Shown here: piece after piece, positions 34,949 to 45,017 of the stretch
Layout: every line of letters starts with the position of its first letter
Numbering within the stretch: position 1 is the stretch's first letter
From: Peptoniphilus_B koenoeneniae
GTDB lineage: Bacteria; Bacillota; Clostridia; Tissierellales; Peptoniphilaceae
DNA: 64,000 nt
NCBI RefSeq assembly: GCF_030812875.1
Contig: NZ_JAUSTN010000003.1
Coordinates: forward strand, 162,779-226,778
Direction of reading: 5' to 3'
Notes under the pieces: model-generated
Told to the model about the DNA's origin: nothing
What the model saw: the letters and a program-made list of their open reading frames with translations, nothing else
Database searches by the model: none
Position numbers and translations under genes: made by a program

Positions 34949-35894
34949 ATTTTTTTATATATTTTTTGCAGGAGACAAAGTGGTCTTTTTTTACTTCTAT
35001 CATTTCATAGGGGTTTTCGCAACTGTCTTTTTTCCCACCGCATCTGTCTCTATATTTGCATCCTTCTTTTAATTCTTCATTAAGTTCATTTTCTCTTCTA
35101 TATTTTATTTCGTTTGATTTATCCCAGGGATTTTGCTTGGGTATGGCTGATAAGAGGACTCTTGTGTAGGGATGCATGGGATTTTCAAAAAGTTCTTTTG
35201 TCGGTGCCATTTCTACTATCTGACCAAGATACATTACTGCTATTCTGTCTGCTATGTGTTCTACTACTGCCAGGTCGTGAGATATAAATATTATGGATAG
35301 GGACATTTTCTCTTTTAATTGGTTTAAGAGATTTATTATGTGAGCTTGTATTGATACGTCCAGGGCTGATGTAGGTTCGTCTGCTACTATTAATTTTGGA
35401 TTTACTGCAAGGGCTCTTGCTATTCCTATTCTCTGCCTTTGTCCTCCTGAAAATTCATGGGGATATCTTTCATAAGTGTATTTTGGAAGTCCACAAATTT
35501 CCATAGTTTCCAATACTTTTTCTTTTAATTCTTTTCCCTTTAGCTTTTCTATATTTATAAGACCTTCTCCTACTATTTGTCCGGTTTTTCTTCTTGGATT
35601 TAAGGAAGAATAGGGGTCTTGAAATATCATTTGAACTTGACCTCTGTATTTTTTTAGTTCCTCATTTTTTAAATTTTTTATGTCTTTTCCTTGAAATTCA
35701 ATTTTTCCTTCCACATCATCATAGAGGTTTAATATACATCTTGCTAAGGTGGATTTGCCACTTCCTGATTCTCCTACTATGCCCAGGGTCTCTCCTTCAA
35801 ATAAATCAAGGCTTACATTATCAAGGGCTTTAGTTAAAATCTTTTTTTTATGAAAGTATTTTTTTAAGTTTCTTATTTTTAGAATTTCATTCAT
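34947..35894 (-). CDS. Oligopeptide/dipeptide ABC importer ATPase (OppF/DppF type)
   Basis: 315 residues from the ATG at 35894, chosen because GGTGAT lies 5 nt before it. The ATG at 35933 adds 13 unlikely residues from inside the upstream gene. Walker A GESGSGKST, FQDPYSSLNPR, FSGGQRQRIGIARA, VADEPTSALD. The C-terminal Cys-containing region CKYRDRCGGKKDSCENP fits a [4Fe-4S]-type CxnC motif of this subfamily. It overlaps the OppD-type gene by 8 nt. Confidence 0.93.
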   Translation of the reverse strand: MNEILKIRNLKKYFHKKKILTKALDNVSLDLFEGETLGIVGESGSGKSTLARCILNLYDDVEGKIEFQGKDIKNLKNEELKKYRGQVQMIFQDPYSSLNPRRKTGQIVGEGLINIEKLKGKELKEKVLETMEICGLPKYTYERYPHEFSGGQRQRIGIARALAVNPKLIVADEPTSALDVSIQAHIINLLNQLKEKMSLSIIFISHDLAVVEHIADRIAVMYLGQIVEMAPTKELFENPMHPYTRVLLSAIPKQNPWDKSNEIKYRRENELNEELKEGCKYRDRCGGKKDSCENPYEMIEVKKDHFVSCKKYIKK

Positions 35895-36852
35895 TTTTAT
35901 CACCGTATAAATAACAGGAGACTTCATGGCCATCTTTTTCTATTGGCCTCGGTTCTTTTACCTTACATTTTTCCATTACAAAGGGACACCTGTCGCTAAA
36001 TCTACAATTTTCTTTAAAATCAACGGGGCTTGGAACAGATCCTTCTATGTTAAAAAGTTCCTTTTGCTCCTGTCCTATTAAGGGTCTTGATTTTAAAAGA
36101 CCTTTCGTGTAAGGATGAAGGGGATTTCTAAAAAGTTCTTCTACTTTTGCTTTTTCTATTATTTTTCCTGCATACATTACTAAAACTCTATCAGCTATTT
36201 CCGCTACTACTCCTAAATCGTGGGTTATAAAGAGGATTGAAGTTTCCATGGATTTTTTTAAATTCATCATAAGTTTTAATACTTCTGCTTGTATTGTTAC
36301 GTCTAAGGCTGTTGTAGGTTCATCTGCTATTAGAATTTTGGGGTCTGATGCAAGAGCCATGGCTATCATTATTCTTTGTCTCATTCCTCCAGAAAGTTCA
36401 TGGGGATAGGCCTTGTAAATGTTTTTTGCCGATGGTATTTCTACTTTTGCTATCATTTCTATGCTTTTTTCTCTTGCCTCTTTTTTGCTTAAGTTAAAGT
36501 GCCTTCTATAAATTTCATCAATTTGATAGCCTACTTTTAGGGCTGGATTTAAACTTGTCATAGGTTCTTGAAAGATCATGGAAATTTCTTTTCCTCTGAT
36601 TTTTCTCAATTCCCTATCTTTTAATTTTAAAAGGTTTTGCCCTTCAAAATTTATTTCTCCGCTTATTTCTGCATTTTTACTATTTAAAATTCCAATTATC
36701 GCCTTTGCTGTTAAACTTTTTCCGCAGCCACTTTCTCCTACAAGGGCCACTGTTTCGGATTTTTCTATTTCAAAATTTACTCCATCCACTGCTTTTGCAA
36801 GTCCATCTTCAGTTTTAAAATGAATTTTTAAATCTTTAAGCTGTAAAATCAT
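35887..36852 (-). CDS. Oligopeptide/dipeptide ABC importer ATPase (OppD/DppD type)
   Basis: 321 residues: GESGCGKSLTAKAI (Walker A), FQEPMTSLNPALKVGYQI, LSGGMRQRIMIAMAL, IADEPTTALDVTIQA. The C-terminal Cys set CRFSDRCPFVMEKCKVKEPRP is typical of OppD. Paired with the F-type ATPase to drive uptake through the two permeases. It overlaps the DppC-type gene by 4 nt. Confidence 0.95.
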   Translation of the reverse strand: MILQLKDLKIHFKTEDGLAKAVDGVNFEIEKSETVALVGESGCGKSLTAKAIIGILNSKNAEISGEINFEGQNLLKLKDRELRKIRGKEISMIFQEPMTSLNPALKVGYQIDEIYRRHFNLSKKEAREKSIEMIAKVEIPSAKNIYKAYPHELSGGMRQRIMIAMALASDPKILIADEPTTALDVTIQAEVLKLMMNLKKSMETSILFITHDLGVVAEIADRVLVMYAGKIIEKAKVEELFRNPLHPYTKGLLKSRPLIGQEQKELFNIEGSVPSPVDFKENCRFSDRCPFVMEKCKVKEPRPIEKDGHEVSCYLYGDKNE

Positions 36853-37682
36853 CTTGACCTCCTAAGCTTGGGATCCAAAGCATCTCTTAAAGAATCTCCC
36901 ACTATATTTAAAAGAAGTATTGTTATTGCTATGGAAAGTCCTGGAAAAAGAGACATGTAGGGGTAATCTCTAATGTAGGATCTGGCTTCAGACAACATTT
37001 GTCCCCATTCGGGTCTTGGTGCTTCTATTCCCATTCCTATAAAGGAAAGGGAGGCTGCTGAAAGTATGCTTGTTCCCACTCCTATTGTAGCTTGAACTAT
37101 TATAGGGCCTAGACAATTGGGAAGTATATGAACAAATAAAATCCTATTTTTATTTGCTCCTGATACTAAAGCAGATTCAATGTATTCTTTCTCTTTAATG
37201 CTAATTACACCAGACCTTACCACTTTTGCATAGGAGGGCACTGATGACAGAGAAACTGCAAGGATTAAATTAAACATACCATTCCCTAAAGCTGCCGCTA
37301 AAGCTATGGCAAGGACAAGAGATGGGATGGATAAAATAATATCCATAATCCTCATAATAATTTCATCGAATTTGCCGCCGTAGAAGCCTGCGTAAGCCCC
37401 GATTAAAGTTCCAAGGACTGATGCTATTAATACTGAAGAAAAACCGATCTCAATGGATATACGAGCTCCGTAGACCACTCTTGAGAAGATATCTCTACCC
37501 AATTGATCTGTCCCCATTAAATTTTTTATATTTGGACCTAAAAATTTATTTTCAGGATGTTGCTCAAAATATGTGTATGGAGCTATAAAATCTGCAAAAA
37601 TTGCAATTCCTATTATGATTATTAAAATTATAAGGGCAAACATAGCCACTTTAGATTTTTTAAAATATTTATAGGTGTTCAT
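36849..37682 (-). CDS. Oligopeptide/dipeptide ABC importer permease (DppC type)
   Basis: 277 residues, six TM segments, N-terminal cytoplasmic KKSKVAMFALIILIIII and GPNIKNLMGTDQLGRDIFSRVVYGARISIEIG, the classical OppC/DppC signature. The EAA loop is at YIESALVSGANKNRILFVHILPN. Confidence 0.94.
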   Translation of the reverse strand: MNTYKYFKKSKVAMFALIILIIIIGIAIFADFIAPYTYFEQHPENKFLGPNIKNLMGTDQLGRDIFSRVVYGARISIEIGFSSVLIASVLGTLIGAYAGFYGGKFDEIIMRIMDIILSIPSLVLAIALAAALGNGMFNLILAVSLSSVPSYAKVVRSGVISIKEKEYIESALVSGANKNRILFVHILPNCLGPIIVQATIGVGTSILSAASLSFIGMGIEAPRPEWGQMLSEARSYIRDYPYMSLFPGLSIAITILLLNIVGDSLRDALDPKLRRSR

Positions 37683-37684
37683 AA

Positions 37685-38614
37685 TTATTTGTACTCCGCT
37701 TTTATTTTGGGATCAATGAAGCCATATATAATATCAACTAAGATACTTATTATGGAGTAGGATATGGCTATAAAAATTACTCCTCCTAAAACAAGAGGAT
37801 AATCTCTGGTTTTCACTGAATCTACCATAAGTCTTCCAAGGCCTGGTATGGAAAAAACTGTTTCAGTTAAAACTGAACCTCCTAAAAGTCCTCCCATTTG
37901 AAGACCTATTACGGTTATTACAGGAAGCATTGCATTTTTTAGGGCATGAACAAAAATTATGGTACTTTCTTTAAGTCCCTTTGCCAGGGCTGTGTTCATG
38001 TAATCCTGGTTTAAAACTTCAAGCATGGATGATCTTGTCATTCTCATAATAATTGCACTGGATTGAAAACCTAAAGCTGCTGCAGGCATAATCATCTGCT
38101 TAAAGGAGTTAAAACCTGAGGGTGGCAAAACTTTTAATCTTACGGAAAAGATAATTATTAAAATAAGACCTGTCCAAAATATAGGCATTGCAAGTCCTAT
38201 CATACCAAAAACTGTAAGAATTTTATCTATTATTCCCTCTCTATTTATTGCTCCTATAACTCCAAATAAAATCCCCACAAAGGTGCAAATTAAAAGAGCA
38301 AGTCCCGTAAGTTTTAAGGTATTTGGAAAGACGCTTAAAATCATTTTTGAAACAGGCTGGCCTGTTATATAGGAAGTCCCCAAATTAAATTCAGTAATAA
38401 GTCCCTTTAAAAATCTGAAATATTGAACAAAAAAAGGATCTTTAAGCCCCATAGACTGGCGAAGAGCCTCTACAACTTCTTCCGGTGCATTTGCTCCGGC
38501 TCTTGCATAAGCTGCATCTCCCGGGCTTAGATATAAAAGTAGAAATACAATAAAACTCACTCCGACAATGGTCGGAATGAGTATTAGAATACGTTTTAAA
38601 ATATATTTAGCCAT
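37685..38614 (-). CDS. Oligopeptide/dipeptide ABC importer permease (DppB type)
   Basis: 309 residues, six TM segments, N-terminal YILKRILILIPTIVGVSFIVF, EAA-type loop YMNTALAKGLKESTIIFVHALKNAMLP. Two nt separate it from both neighbours' borders, all on one transcript. Confidence 0.94.
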   Translation of the reverse strand: MAKYILKRILILIPTIVGVSFIVFLLLYLSPGDAAYARAGANAPEEVVEALRQSMGLKDPFFVQYFRFLKGLITEFNLGTSYITGQPVSKMILSVFPNTLKLTGLALLICTFVGILFGVIGAINREGIIDKILTVFGMIGLAMPIFWTGLILIIIFSVRLKVLPPSGFNSFKQMIMPAAALGFQSSAIIMRMTRSSMLEVLNQDYMNTALAKGLKESTIIFVHALKNAMLPVITVIGLQMGGLLGGSVLTETVFSIPGLGRLMVDSVKTRDYPLVLGGVIFIAISYSIISILVDIIYGFIDPKIKAEYK

Positions 38615-38616
38615 AA

Positions 38617-40143
38617 TTATTTACTTTCTTTAAAGCTTAGGTTCCAAAGATTTTGTGCGTAAGTTGGTAAAAGTTCGAAACCTTCTATTGTATTTTTTAT
38701 TCCAACAACAGTTTCTCCGTAGTGGATATACTTGTAAGGTTTATCTTTTATAGCAAGTTCTTGTGCCGCCTTATAGATTTCAGCTCTCTTATTTTCATCT
38801 GTGGTGTGAAGACCTTCTATAATAAGTTTATCCATTTCAGGATTTGTATAGGCACTGTAGTTTGGTCCTTGACCTGCTTTATTTGAATGGTAGGGTGAGA
38901 AAAATTCATAGTGAGTATCATGAGCTGAAGGACTCCAAGACATAATAAACATATCGTCTTCTTTTGCCTTTAAGGCTTCAACCATTGCACCCCATTCAAG
39001 TTTTACTATTTGAAGGTCAATTCCATATTCTTTCAGTTGTTCCTGCATCATTGCAGCAACATCATTTCTCTGTTGATTTTCATTTACATATATCTTTAAA
39101 AGTGTTCCCGGCTTTACTCCTGCCTCAGCAAAAAGCTCTTTTGCTTTTTCCTTATCTTGTTTTATAGGTTGAATTTGATCTGCAATGGAATATGAAAAGT
39201 TTGGATTTACAGGACTTGTAGCAAGTTTACCTACTCCCATAAAAACAGTGTTAAAAATTGTTTCCATATCTAAGGCATAATCCATAGCCTCTCTTGCTTT
39301 TATATTGTCAAAAGGTGGTTTTGAAACGTTTAAAGAGATAAAATGCACTGAATTGTCAAGCCTTCTCATTAAACTTAAGTCCTTATTTTCTTCAACTTTT
39401 TTAATGTCATTAGGAGCAATTTGATATGCTATATCCACATTTCCACTCTCAAGCTCTATAAGTCTTTGAGAAGCTTCTGGAACAACTCTTAAAACAATTT
39501 TGTCAATCTTAGGTGCTTCTTGCCAATAATTTTCATTTTTTGAAAGACTTATAGTGTCAAGTTTTGTCCAAGAATCAATTTTAAAGAGACCTGTTCCCAT
39601 AGGTTCCTGAGCAAACTTTTCTCCCTTTGCTTCCACATCTTTTTGTTGAACTATTGCCCCAGATGGTCCTGCAAGAGCTTCCATAATAGTTGCATCAGCT
39701 TCCTTTAATTTAAATTTAAAGGTTTTATCGTCAATTTTTTCAAAAGAATTCCTATCTATACTTTGAAATACATAGCCATATTGATCGCTTCCTGCAACTC
39801 TATCTAAAGAAAAAATAACATCGTCAACAGTTAAATCATCACCGTTTGAAAATTTTACCCCATCTTTTATCTTTATAATAAAGGTTAAATCATCAGGTTT
39901 TTCTATGCTTTGAGCAAGGCAATTTACAATTTTATTATCTGCAGTTTTTGCAAGAAGACCCTGAAAAATTTGCTTCATTACATTTTCAGAAAAATCATCA
40001 TTATAACTAATAGGGTCAAGACTTGTTGCATCTGCAGCAACAGCTACATTTAAGGTCTTTTCATCTGTTTTTGATGAACCTGATGAACAGGCGCTTAAAA
40101 TCATAGCCAAAGATAAAATAACTATAAATAATTTTTTTCTCAT
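38617..40143 (-). CDS. Peptide ABC importer substrate-binding lipoprotein (SBP family 5)
   Basis: 508 residues. Lipobox LSAC with the lipidated Cys at 19 (MRKKLFIVILSLAMILSAC). Then SBP_bac_5 features: DATSLDPISYND, VKFSNGDDLTVDDVIFSLDR, GTGLFKIDSWT, DIAYQIAPND. It captures peptides (or possibly glutathione/nickel chelates) outside the membrane. It starts 8 nt after murA, so it appears to be cotranscribed with it. Confidence 0.94.
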   Translation of the reverse strand: MRKKLFIVILSLAMILSACSSGSSKTDEKTLNVAVAADATSLDPISYNDDFSENVMKQIFQGLLAKTADNKIVNCLAQSIEKPDDLTFIIKIKDGVKFSNGDDLTVDDVIFSLDRVAGSDQYGYVFQSIDRNSFEKIDDKTFKFKLKEADATIMEALAGPSGAIVQQKDVEAKGEKFAQEPMGTGLFKIDSWTKLDTISLSKNENYWQEAPKIDKIVLRVVPEASQRLIELESGNVDIAYQIAPNDIKKVEENKDLSLMRRLDNSVHFISLNVSKPPFDNIKAREAMDYALDMETIFNTVFMGVGKLATSPVNPNFSYSIADQIQPIKQDKEKAKELFAEAGVKPGTLLKIYVNENQQRNDVAAMMQEQLKEYGIDLQIVKLEWGAMVEALKAKEDDMFIMSWSPSAHDTHYEFFSPYHSNKAGQGPNYSAYTNPEMDKLIIEGLHTTDENKRAEIYKAAQELAIKDKPYKYIHYGETVVGIKNTIEGFELLPTYAQNLWNLSFKESK

Positions 40144-40151
40144 ATTTCCCC

Positions 40152-41399
40152 CTAAACTCTCTCTATTTGAGCTCCAAGAGCCCTGAACTTTTCTTCTATA
40201 TTTTCGTAGCCCCTATCTATATGGAATATATCACAAATAGAAGTTTGCCCTTGACTTACAAGGCCAGCTAAAATAAGGGCTGCTCCTCCTCTTAAATCAG
40301 TAGCTCTAACTTCTGCGCCTATTAATTCTTTTCCACCTTTTACAATGGCTTCTCTTCCTGTTAAGGAAATATCGGCGCCTAATTTTTTAAGCTCTTCAGC
40401 GTGCATAAATCTATTTTCAAAAACAGTTTCCCTTGTAACGGAAATTCCATCAGCACAAGTCATAAGACTCATAAATTGTGCCTGCATATCTGTAGGAAAT
40501 CCCGGATAGGGTAAAGTTTTTATATTAAAGGGTTTTATATCTTTTCCTATAACCCTAATGGACTCATCATACTCAATTACTTGACTTCCTGATTCAATAA
40601 GTTTTGCAATAATGGGCTTCATATGACTGGGAATACAATTTTCCACCAAAACATCTCCGCCGGTAATAGCTGCTGCCACCATAAAGGTTCCCGCTTCAAT
40701 TCTATCGGGAATTATTTGGTGACTAGTTCCCTTTAAAGATTCAACCCCGACTATTCTTATAGAAGATGTGCCTGCCCCGTAAACTTTTGCTCCCATTTTT
40801 TTAAGAAAGCTTGCCAAGTCGACAATTTCCGGCTCCATTGCCGCATTTTCTATAATAGTTTCTCCTTCTGCAAGAACTGCCGCCATCATAATATTTTCAG
40901 TAGCTCCTACAGAGGGAAAGTCCAAATATAGGGTGTCTCCCTTTAATTTTTCCGCACTGGCAGTTATATTTCCCGGTTCCTCCGTAATTTCAGCTCCTAA
41001 AGCCCTAAAACCCTTTAAGTGCAAGTCAATTGGTCTTGCTCCTATGGCACAACCTCCAGGAAGGGAATTTACAGTTTTTTTCATTCTGGCAAGAAGAGGA
41101 CCCATTACTAAAAATGAAGCTCTCATCTTATTCATAAGTTGGTATTTAGTTTCATAGGAATTTATATTTTTTGCATTTATTTTAATTTTATTTAAGCCAA
41201 TTTTTTCAACTTCTGCTCCCAATGAGGACAAGACTTCCATCATTATTTCTACATCTTTTAAGTTTGGAACATCTTCAAGAACAATATCTTCAGTGCCTAA
41301 AAGACAAGCTGCAAGTATGGGAAGAGCTGCGTTTTTCGCACCGCTTATGCGGACTTTTCCCCTTAGGGGTCCGCTTTTTTTAACAAGTATCTTTTCCAT
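40152..41399 (-). CDS. murA: UDP-N-acetylglucosamine 1-carboxyvinyltransferase
   Basis: 415 residues: first committed step of peptidoglycan synthesis, PEP transfer to UDP-GlcNAc. The loop LPGGCAIGARP holds the catalytic Cys117 (the fosfomycin target). RISGAKNAALPILAA is the substrate Lys/Asn motif and DLRGGAALILAGL the C-terminal signature. It is the first gene of the minus-strand transcript that continues into the peptide importer. Confidence 0.97.
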   Translation of the reverse strand: MEKILVKKSGPLRGKVRISGAKNAALPILAACLLGTEDIVLEDVPNLKDVEIMMEVLSSLGAEVEKIGLNKIKINAKNINSYETKYQLMNKMRASFLVMGPLLARMKKTVNSLPGGCAIGARPIDLHLKGFRALGAEITEEPGNITASAEKLKGDTLYLDFPSVGATENIMMAAVLAEGETIIENAAMEPEIVDLASFLKKMGAKVYGAGTSSIRIVGVESLKGTSHQIIPDRIEAGTFMVAAAITGGDVLVENCIPSHMKPIIAKLIESGSQVIEYDESIRVIGKDIKPFNIKTLPYPGFPTDMQAQFMSLMTCADGISVTRETVFENRFMHAEELKKLGADISLTGREAIVKGGKELIGAEVRATDLRGGAALILAGLVSQGQTSICDIFHIDRGYENIEEKFRALGAQIERV

Positions 41400-41425
41400 T
41401 AATCTCTCCTAAATTAGTTATACTT

Positions 41426-41454
41426 ATTATATCATAGGCAATATAAAATTAGAA
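41426..41454 (-). promoter_or_regulatory. murA promoter with extended -10
   Basis: On the minus strand TTCTAA, 17 bp, TATAAT, with TGA directly before the -10 (TGATATAAT). Confidence 0.65.
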
Positions 41455-41476
41455 ACTTAGGAATTTTCTTTAAAAT

Positions 41477-41502
41477 AAAAGAGACGAAATCTCGTCTCTT
41501 TT
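41477..41502 (-). terminator. Terminator of the hydrogenase operon
   Basis: AAAAGAGACGA/TCGTCTCTTTT, an 11-bp stem with a 4-nt loop, abutting the hydA stop. Confidence 0.85.
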
Positions 41503-43238
41503 TAAATTTTTTCTCTTGGTACATATGTTGTATGAAGAAGTTCATGAGCTCTTTCCCCATAGGGCTTGCCTAAATATGTTTCGTATATTTCTTTTATCAT
41601 AGGATTTTCATGAGCTTTTCTTATTTTTTTATTCCTATCTATTTCATAGAGAGCTTCCTGTCTTTTTAAGAGAATCTCACTATGTCCATGATGATAAGGT
41701 TGACCGCCTCCACCTATACAGCCTCCAGGACAAGCCATTATTTCTATTGCGTCAAATTTATACTTTTTGCTTTTTATTCCTTCCAATAATTTTCTTGCAT
41801 TTCCAAGACCATGGGCAATTCCAATTTTTAAATTCAAGTCTCCTATGTTAATTTCAGCTTCTCTTATTCCCTTTAAGCCTCTTAATTCTTGAAATTCAAT
41901 CTTTCCTAAACTTTGTCCGCTTAACCATTCTCCGGCTGTTCTCACTGCTGCTTCTATTACTCCTCCTGTTGTGCCGAAAATTGTTCCAGCTCCTGATGAT
42001 TGGCCCATTAAATTATCAAAATTTCCTTCTTCCAAATTGTTAAAATCTATGCCGAATAATTTTATCATCCTTCCCAGTTCTCTTGTGGAAAGAACATAAT
42101 CTACATCTCTTAATTCTTTTGTGCCTAACTCATCCCTTGCCGCTTCAGCTTTTTTTGCAGTGCAGGGCATAATTGAAACCATAACTATATCTTTAGCAGG
42201 TATCCCAGTCTTGTTTGAATAATAAGTTTTTACCATAGTTCCCATCATAATTTGAGGAGATTTGCAAGTTGAAGGAATATCCAACATTTCAGGAAAATTC
42301 ATTTCTATAAATCTGACCCAAGCAGGACAGCATGAAGTTAGCATTGGAAGAGTCTTGTTATTTTTTATTCTATCTACCAATTCACTTGCTTCTTCTATTA
42401 CTGTTAAATCTGCGGAAAAATCCGTATCAAATATTACATCAAAACCTAATTTTCTAAGGGCTGTAACAAGTTTTCCAGTTGTTACCTTTCCCGGCTCCAT
42501 ATTAAACAGCTCTCCTAAAGCAACTCTTATTGCCGGTGCCACTTGAACTACCACATGTTTTTTAGGATTTCTTATAGCATCAAAAACTTTTTGCGTAGCA
42601 TCTATTTCTACTAAGGCTCCTGTGGGACAAACTGCCACACATTGACCACAAAAAGTACATGAACTTTCTCCCAAGGGAATGTTAAACGCCGGTGCCACTA
42701 TGGCGTTAAATCCCCTGTTAAGACCGCTTAAAGTTCCTACCGTTTGAACTTCATTACACATAGTTTCACAGCGTCTGCACATTACACATTTGTTGGGATT
42801 TCTAAAAATAGAGTTTGATGAAGAATCTATGTGATGTTGCATTCTTTCACCCTTATAAGCAATTTCTCTTATGCCCATTTTTTCCGCAAGAGCTTGAAGC
42901 TCGCAGTTTAAATTTTTAGGACAAACCAAACAATCTTTAGGGTGATTGGAAAGTAGCAATTCCAAATTTATTTTTCTTGCCTGAACCGCCCTTGGTGTGT
43001 CTGTTCTTATTACCATACCTTCAGTTATTTCTTCTGAACAAGCTGTACATAACTTGGGCCTTCCCTCAACTTCAACCATACATATTCTGCAGCTTGAAGG
43101 TTTATTTTCATAATTGAAATTGTCAAGTTTCATATGGCAAAGAGTTGGAATATCAACCCCTATTTGTCGTGCAGCCTCAAGGATTGTAGTCCCCTCACTT
43201 ACTTTTAATTTTTTATCATTAATTACACAATTTACCAT
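41502..43238 (-). CDS. hydA: [FeFe] hydrogenase catalytic subunit, group A3-like
   Basis: 578 residues. In order: N-terminal [2Fe-2S] domain (CRICMVEV, CTAC), His-ligated [4Fe-4S] (NHPKDCLVCPKNLNC), two [4Fe-4S] (CVMCRRCETMC, CTFCGQCVAVCP), and the H-cluster domain with TSCCPAW (L1), MPCTAKK (L2) and MACPGGCIGGGGQP (L3). All H-cluster cysteines are present. With the next two genes it should form the electron-bifurcating/confurcating HydABC complex using NADH and reduced ferredoxin to make H2. Nine nt after hydB. Confidence 0.96.
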   Translation of the reverse strand: MVNCVINDKKLKVSEGTTILEAARQIGVDIPTLCHMKLDNFNYENKPSSCRICMVEVEGRPKLCTACSEEITEGMVIRTDTPRAVQARKINLELLLSNHPKDCLVCPKNLNCELQALAEKMGIREIAYKGERMQHHIDSSSNSIFRNPNKCVMCRRCETMCNEVQTVGTLSGLNRGFNAIVAPAFNIPLGESSCTFCGQCVAVCPTGALVEIDATQKVFDAIRNPKKHVVVQVAPAIRVALGELFNMEPGKVTTGKLVTALRKLGFDVIFDTDFSADLTVIEEASELVDRIKNNKTLPMLTSCCPAWVRFIEMNFPEMLDIPSTCKSPQIMMGTMVKTYYSNKTGIPAKDIVMVSIMPCTAKKAEAARDELGTKELRDVDYVLSTRELGRMIKLFGIDFNNLEEGNFDNLMGQSSGAGTIFGTTGGVIEAAVRTAGEWLSGQSLGKIEFQELRGLKGIREAEINIGDLNLKIGIAHGLGNARKLLEGIKSKKYKFDAIEIMACPGGCIGGGGQPYHHGHSEILLKRQEALYEIDRNKKIRKAHENPMIKEIYETYLGKPYGERAHELLHTTYVPREKI

Positions 43239-43247
43239 ATTCCACCT

Positions 43248-45017
43248 CTATTTCGGTTCAACAACTGCATTAACGGGACAAACTTTAAAACAAGTTCCGC
43301 AAGATATACATTTTTCTTCGTCAATTTCGTGCTTTTCTTTTACTTGTCCCTTTATACAACTAATAGGACATTCCTTAGCACACCTGTGACAACCTATACA
43401 TTTGGCCTTATTTATGGTGTAAGTTTTTTTAACTTCATGCCTTGCATATTTCAAATACTCGTCCGGGAAATATTTAATAGTTGATAAAATTGGATTTGGT
43501 GCTGTCTGTCCAAGACCGCAAGCAGCAGTATCGATGATATTATGGCAAAGGTCCTTTATCTTTATAAGATCTTCCTCGCAAGATTTTTGCTCTAAAAGTT
43601 TTTTAAGCATTTCCAAAAGCCTTTTAGTTCCCAAACGACATGGAGTACATTTACCGCAGGATTCATCTTGAGTAAATTCAAGATAAAACTTTGCAATTTC
43701 CACCATATCATTGTCTTCATCCATGACAATTAAGCCTCCGGACCCCATCATTGCACCGATTGCCTTTAAATTTTCATAATCTATAGGTGTGTCTAAATTT
43801 TCTTTTGTAATCATTCCCCCTGAAGGTCCGCCGATTTGTACCGCCTTAAATTTTTTGCCATTGGGAATTCCTCCACCTATGTCATAAACTATTTCACGAA
43901 TTGTAATTCCCATAGGGACTTCTACAAGACCTACATTATTAACTTTGCCTGCCAGGGCAAAAACTTTCGTTCCCTTGGAATTTTCCGTACCCATGGAAGC
44001 GTACCATTCCCAGCCATTTAAAATAATCTTAGGTATGTTTGCATAAGTTTCAACGTTATTAACCGTTGTAGGCTTGGACATATAGCCCTTTACACTGGGA
44101 AAAGGAGGTTTTCTTGTAGGTTCCCCTCTTTTACCCTCAACAGAATGAATAAGAGCAGTTTCTTCTCCACAAACAAAAGCTCCTGCACCATAACGGATTT
44201 CTATATCAAAATTAAACTTACTGTTAAAAATATTTTTTCCTAAAAATCCAAATTCCCTTGCCTGATTTATTGCAGTTTTAAGTCTATGTATAGCAAGGGG
44301 ATACTCAGCTCTTATATATACAACTCCATAATTTGCCCCTGTGGCATAACCACCTATGGTCATAGCTTCAATAATAGAATTGGGGTCCCCTTCCAAGATG
44401 CTTCTGTCCATAAAAGCTCCCGGATCTCCTTCATCAGCATTACAGAAAATATATTTTTCCTTGCTCGGAGTATTATATGTATTTTGCCATTTAATGCCCG
44501 TTGGGAATCCTCCGCCCCCTCTACCTCTAAGACCTGATTTTTTTATTACATCTATAACCTCTTGAGGAGTCATCTCAGTTAAAACTTTATACAAAGCTTG
44601 ATAGCCGTCATAAGAAATATAATCTTCTATATTTTCAGGATCAATCTTTCCACAATTTTTAAGAGCTACACGAGTTTGCTTTTCATAGAAACTCATATTA
44701 TGTTGGTTGGAAATAGCCTCTCCATTTTTAGGATTTTTGTAGAGAAGTCTTTCAATAGGTCTCCCGTGAATTATATGTTCAACTACAATTTCATTTACAT
44801 CTTCCGGCTTTACATGAGTATAAAAAACATTGTCCGGCTCAACTTTTACAATGGGACCTTCGCCGCAAAAGCCGAAACAACCTGTTATAATAGCTTCCAC
44901 ATCACGAATCTTATAGTGGTCCAAAGCCTTATCAAAATTTTCTTTTATTAAATCACTTCTTGCAGAAACGCAACCCGTTCCCTTGCAAATAAGTATCTGC
45001 AACCTTAAATTATTCAT
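43248..45017 (-). CDS. hydB: Hydrogenase HydB, NuoF-like NADH/FMN subunit
   Basis: 589 residues from the ATG at 45017, which has GAGGTGG just before it. The ATG at 45041 adds eight residues and lies in the upstream gene. Domains: thioredoxin-like [2Fe-2S] (CKGTGC, CFGFCGEGP), NADH/FMN Rossmann-like domain GLRGRGGGGFPTGIKW, [4Fe-4S] SCGKCTPCRLGT, and two C-terminal [4Fe-4S] (CIGCHRCAKECP, CISCGTCFKVCP). This is the flavin electron-splitting subunit. Confidence 0.95.
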   Translation of the reverse strand: MNNLRLQILICKGTGCVSARSDLIKENFDKALDHYKIRDVEAIITGCFGFCGEGPIVKVEPDNVFYTHVKPEDVNEIVVEHIIHGRPIERLLYKNPKNGEAISNQHNMSFYEKQTRVALKNCGKIDPENIEDYISYDGYQALYKVLTEMTPQEVIDVIKKSGLRGRGGGGFPTGIKWQNTYNTPSKEKYIFCNADEGDPGAFMDRSILEGDPNSIIEAMTIGGYATGANYGVVYIRAEYPLAIHRLKTAINQAREFGFLGKNIFNSKFNFDIEIRYGAGAFVCGEETALIHSVEGKRGEPTRKPPFPSVKGYMSKPTTVNNVETYANIPKIILNGWEWYASMGTENSKGTKVFALAGKVNNVGLVEVPMGITIREIVYDIGGGIPNGKKFKAVQIGGPSGGMITKENLDTPIDYENLKAIGAMMGSGGLIVMDEDNDMVEIAKFYLEFTQDESCGKCTPCRLGTKRLLEMLKKLLEQKSCEEDLIKIKDLCHNIIDTAACGLGQTAPNPILSTIKYFPDEYLKYARHEVKKTYTINKAKCIGCHRCAKECPISCIKGQVKEKHEIDEEKCISCGTCFKVCPVNAVVEPK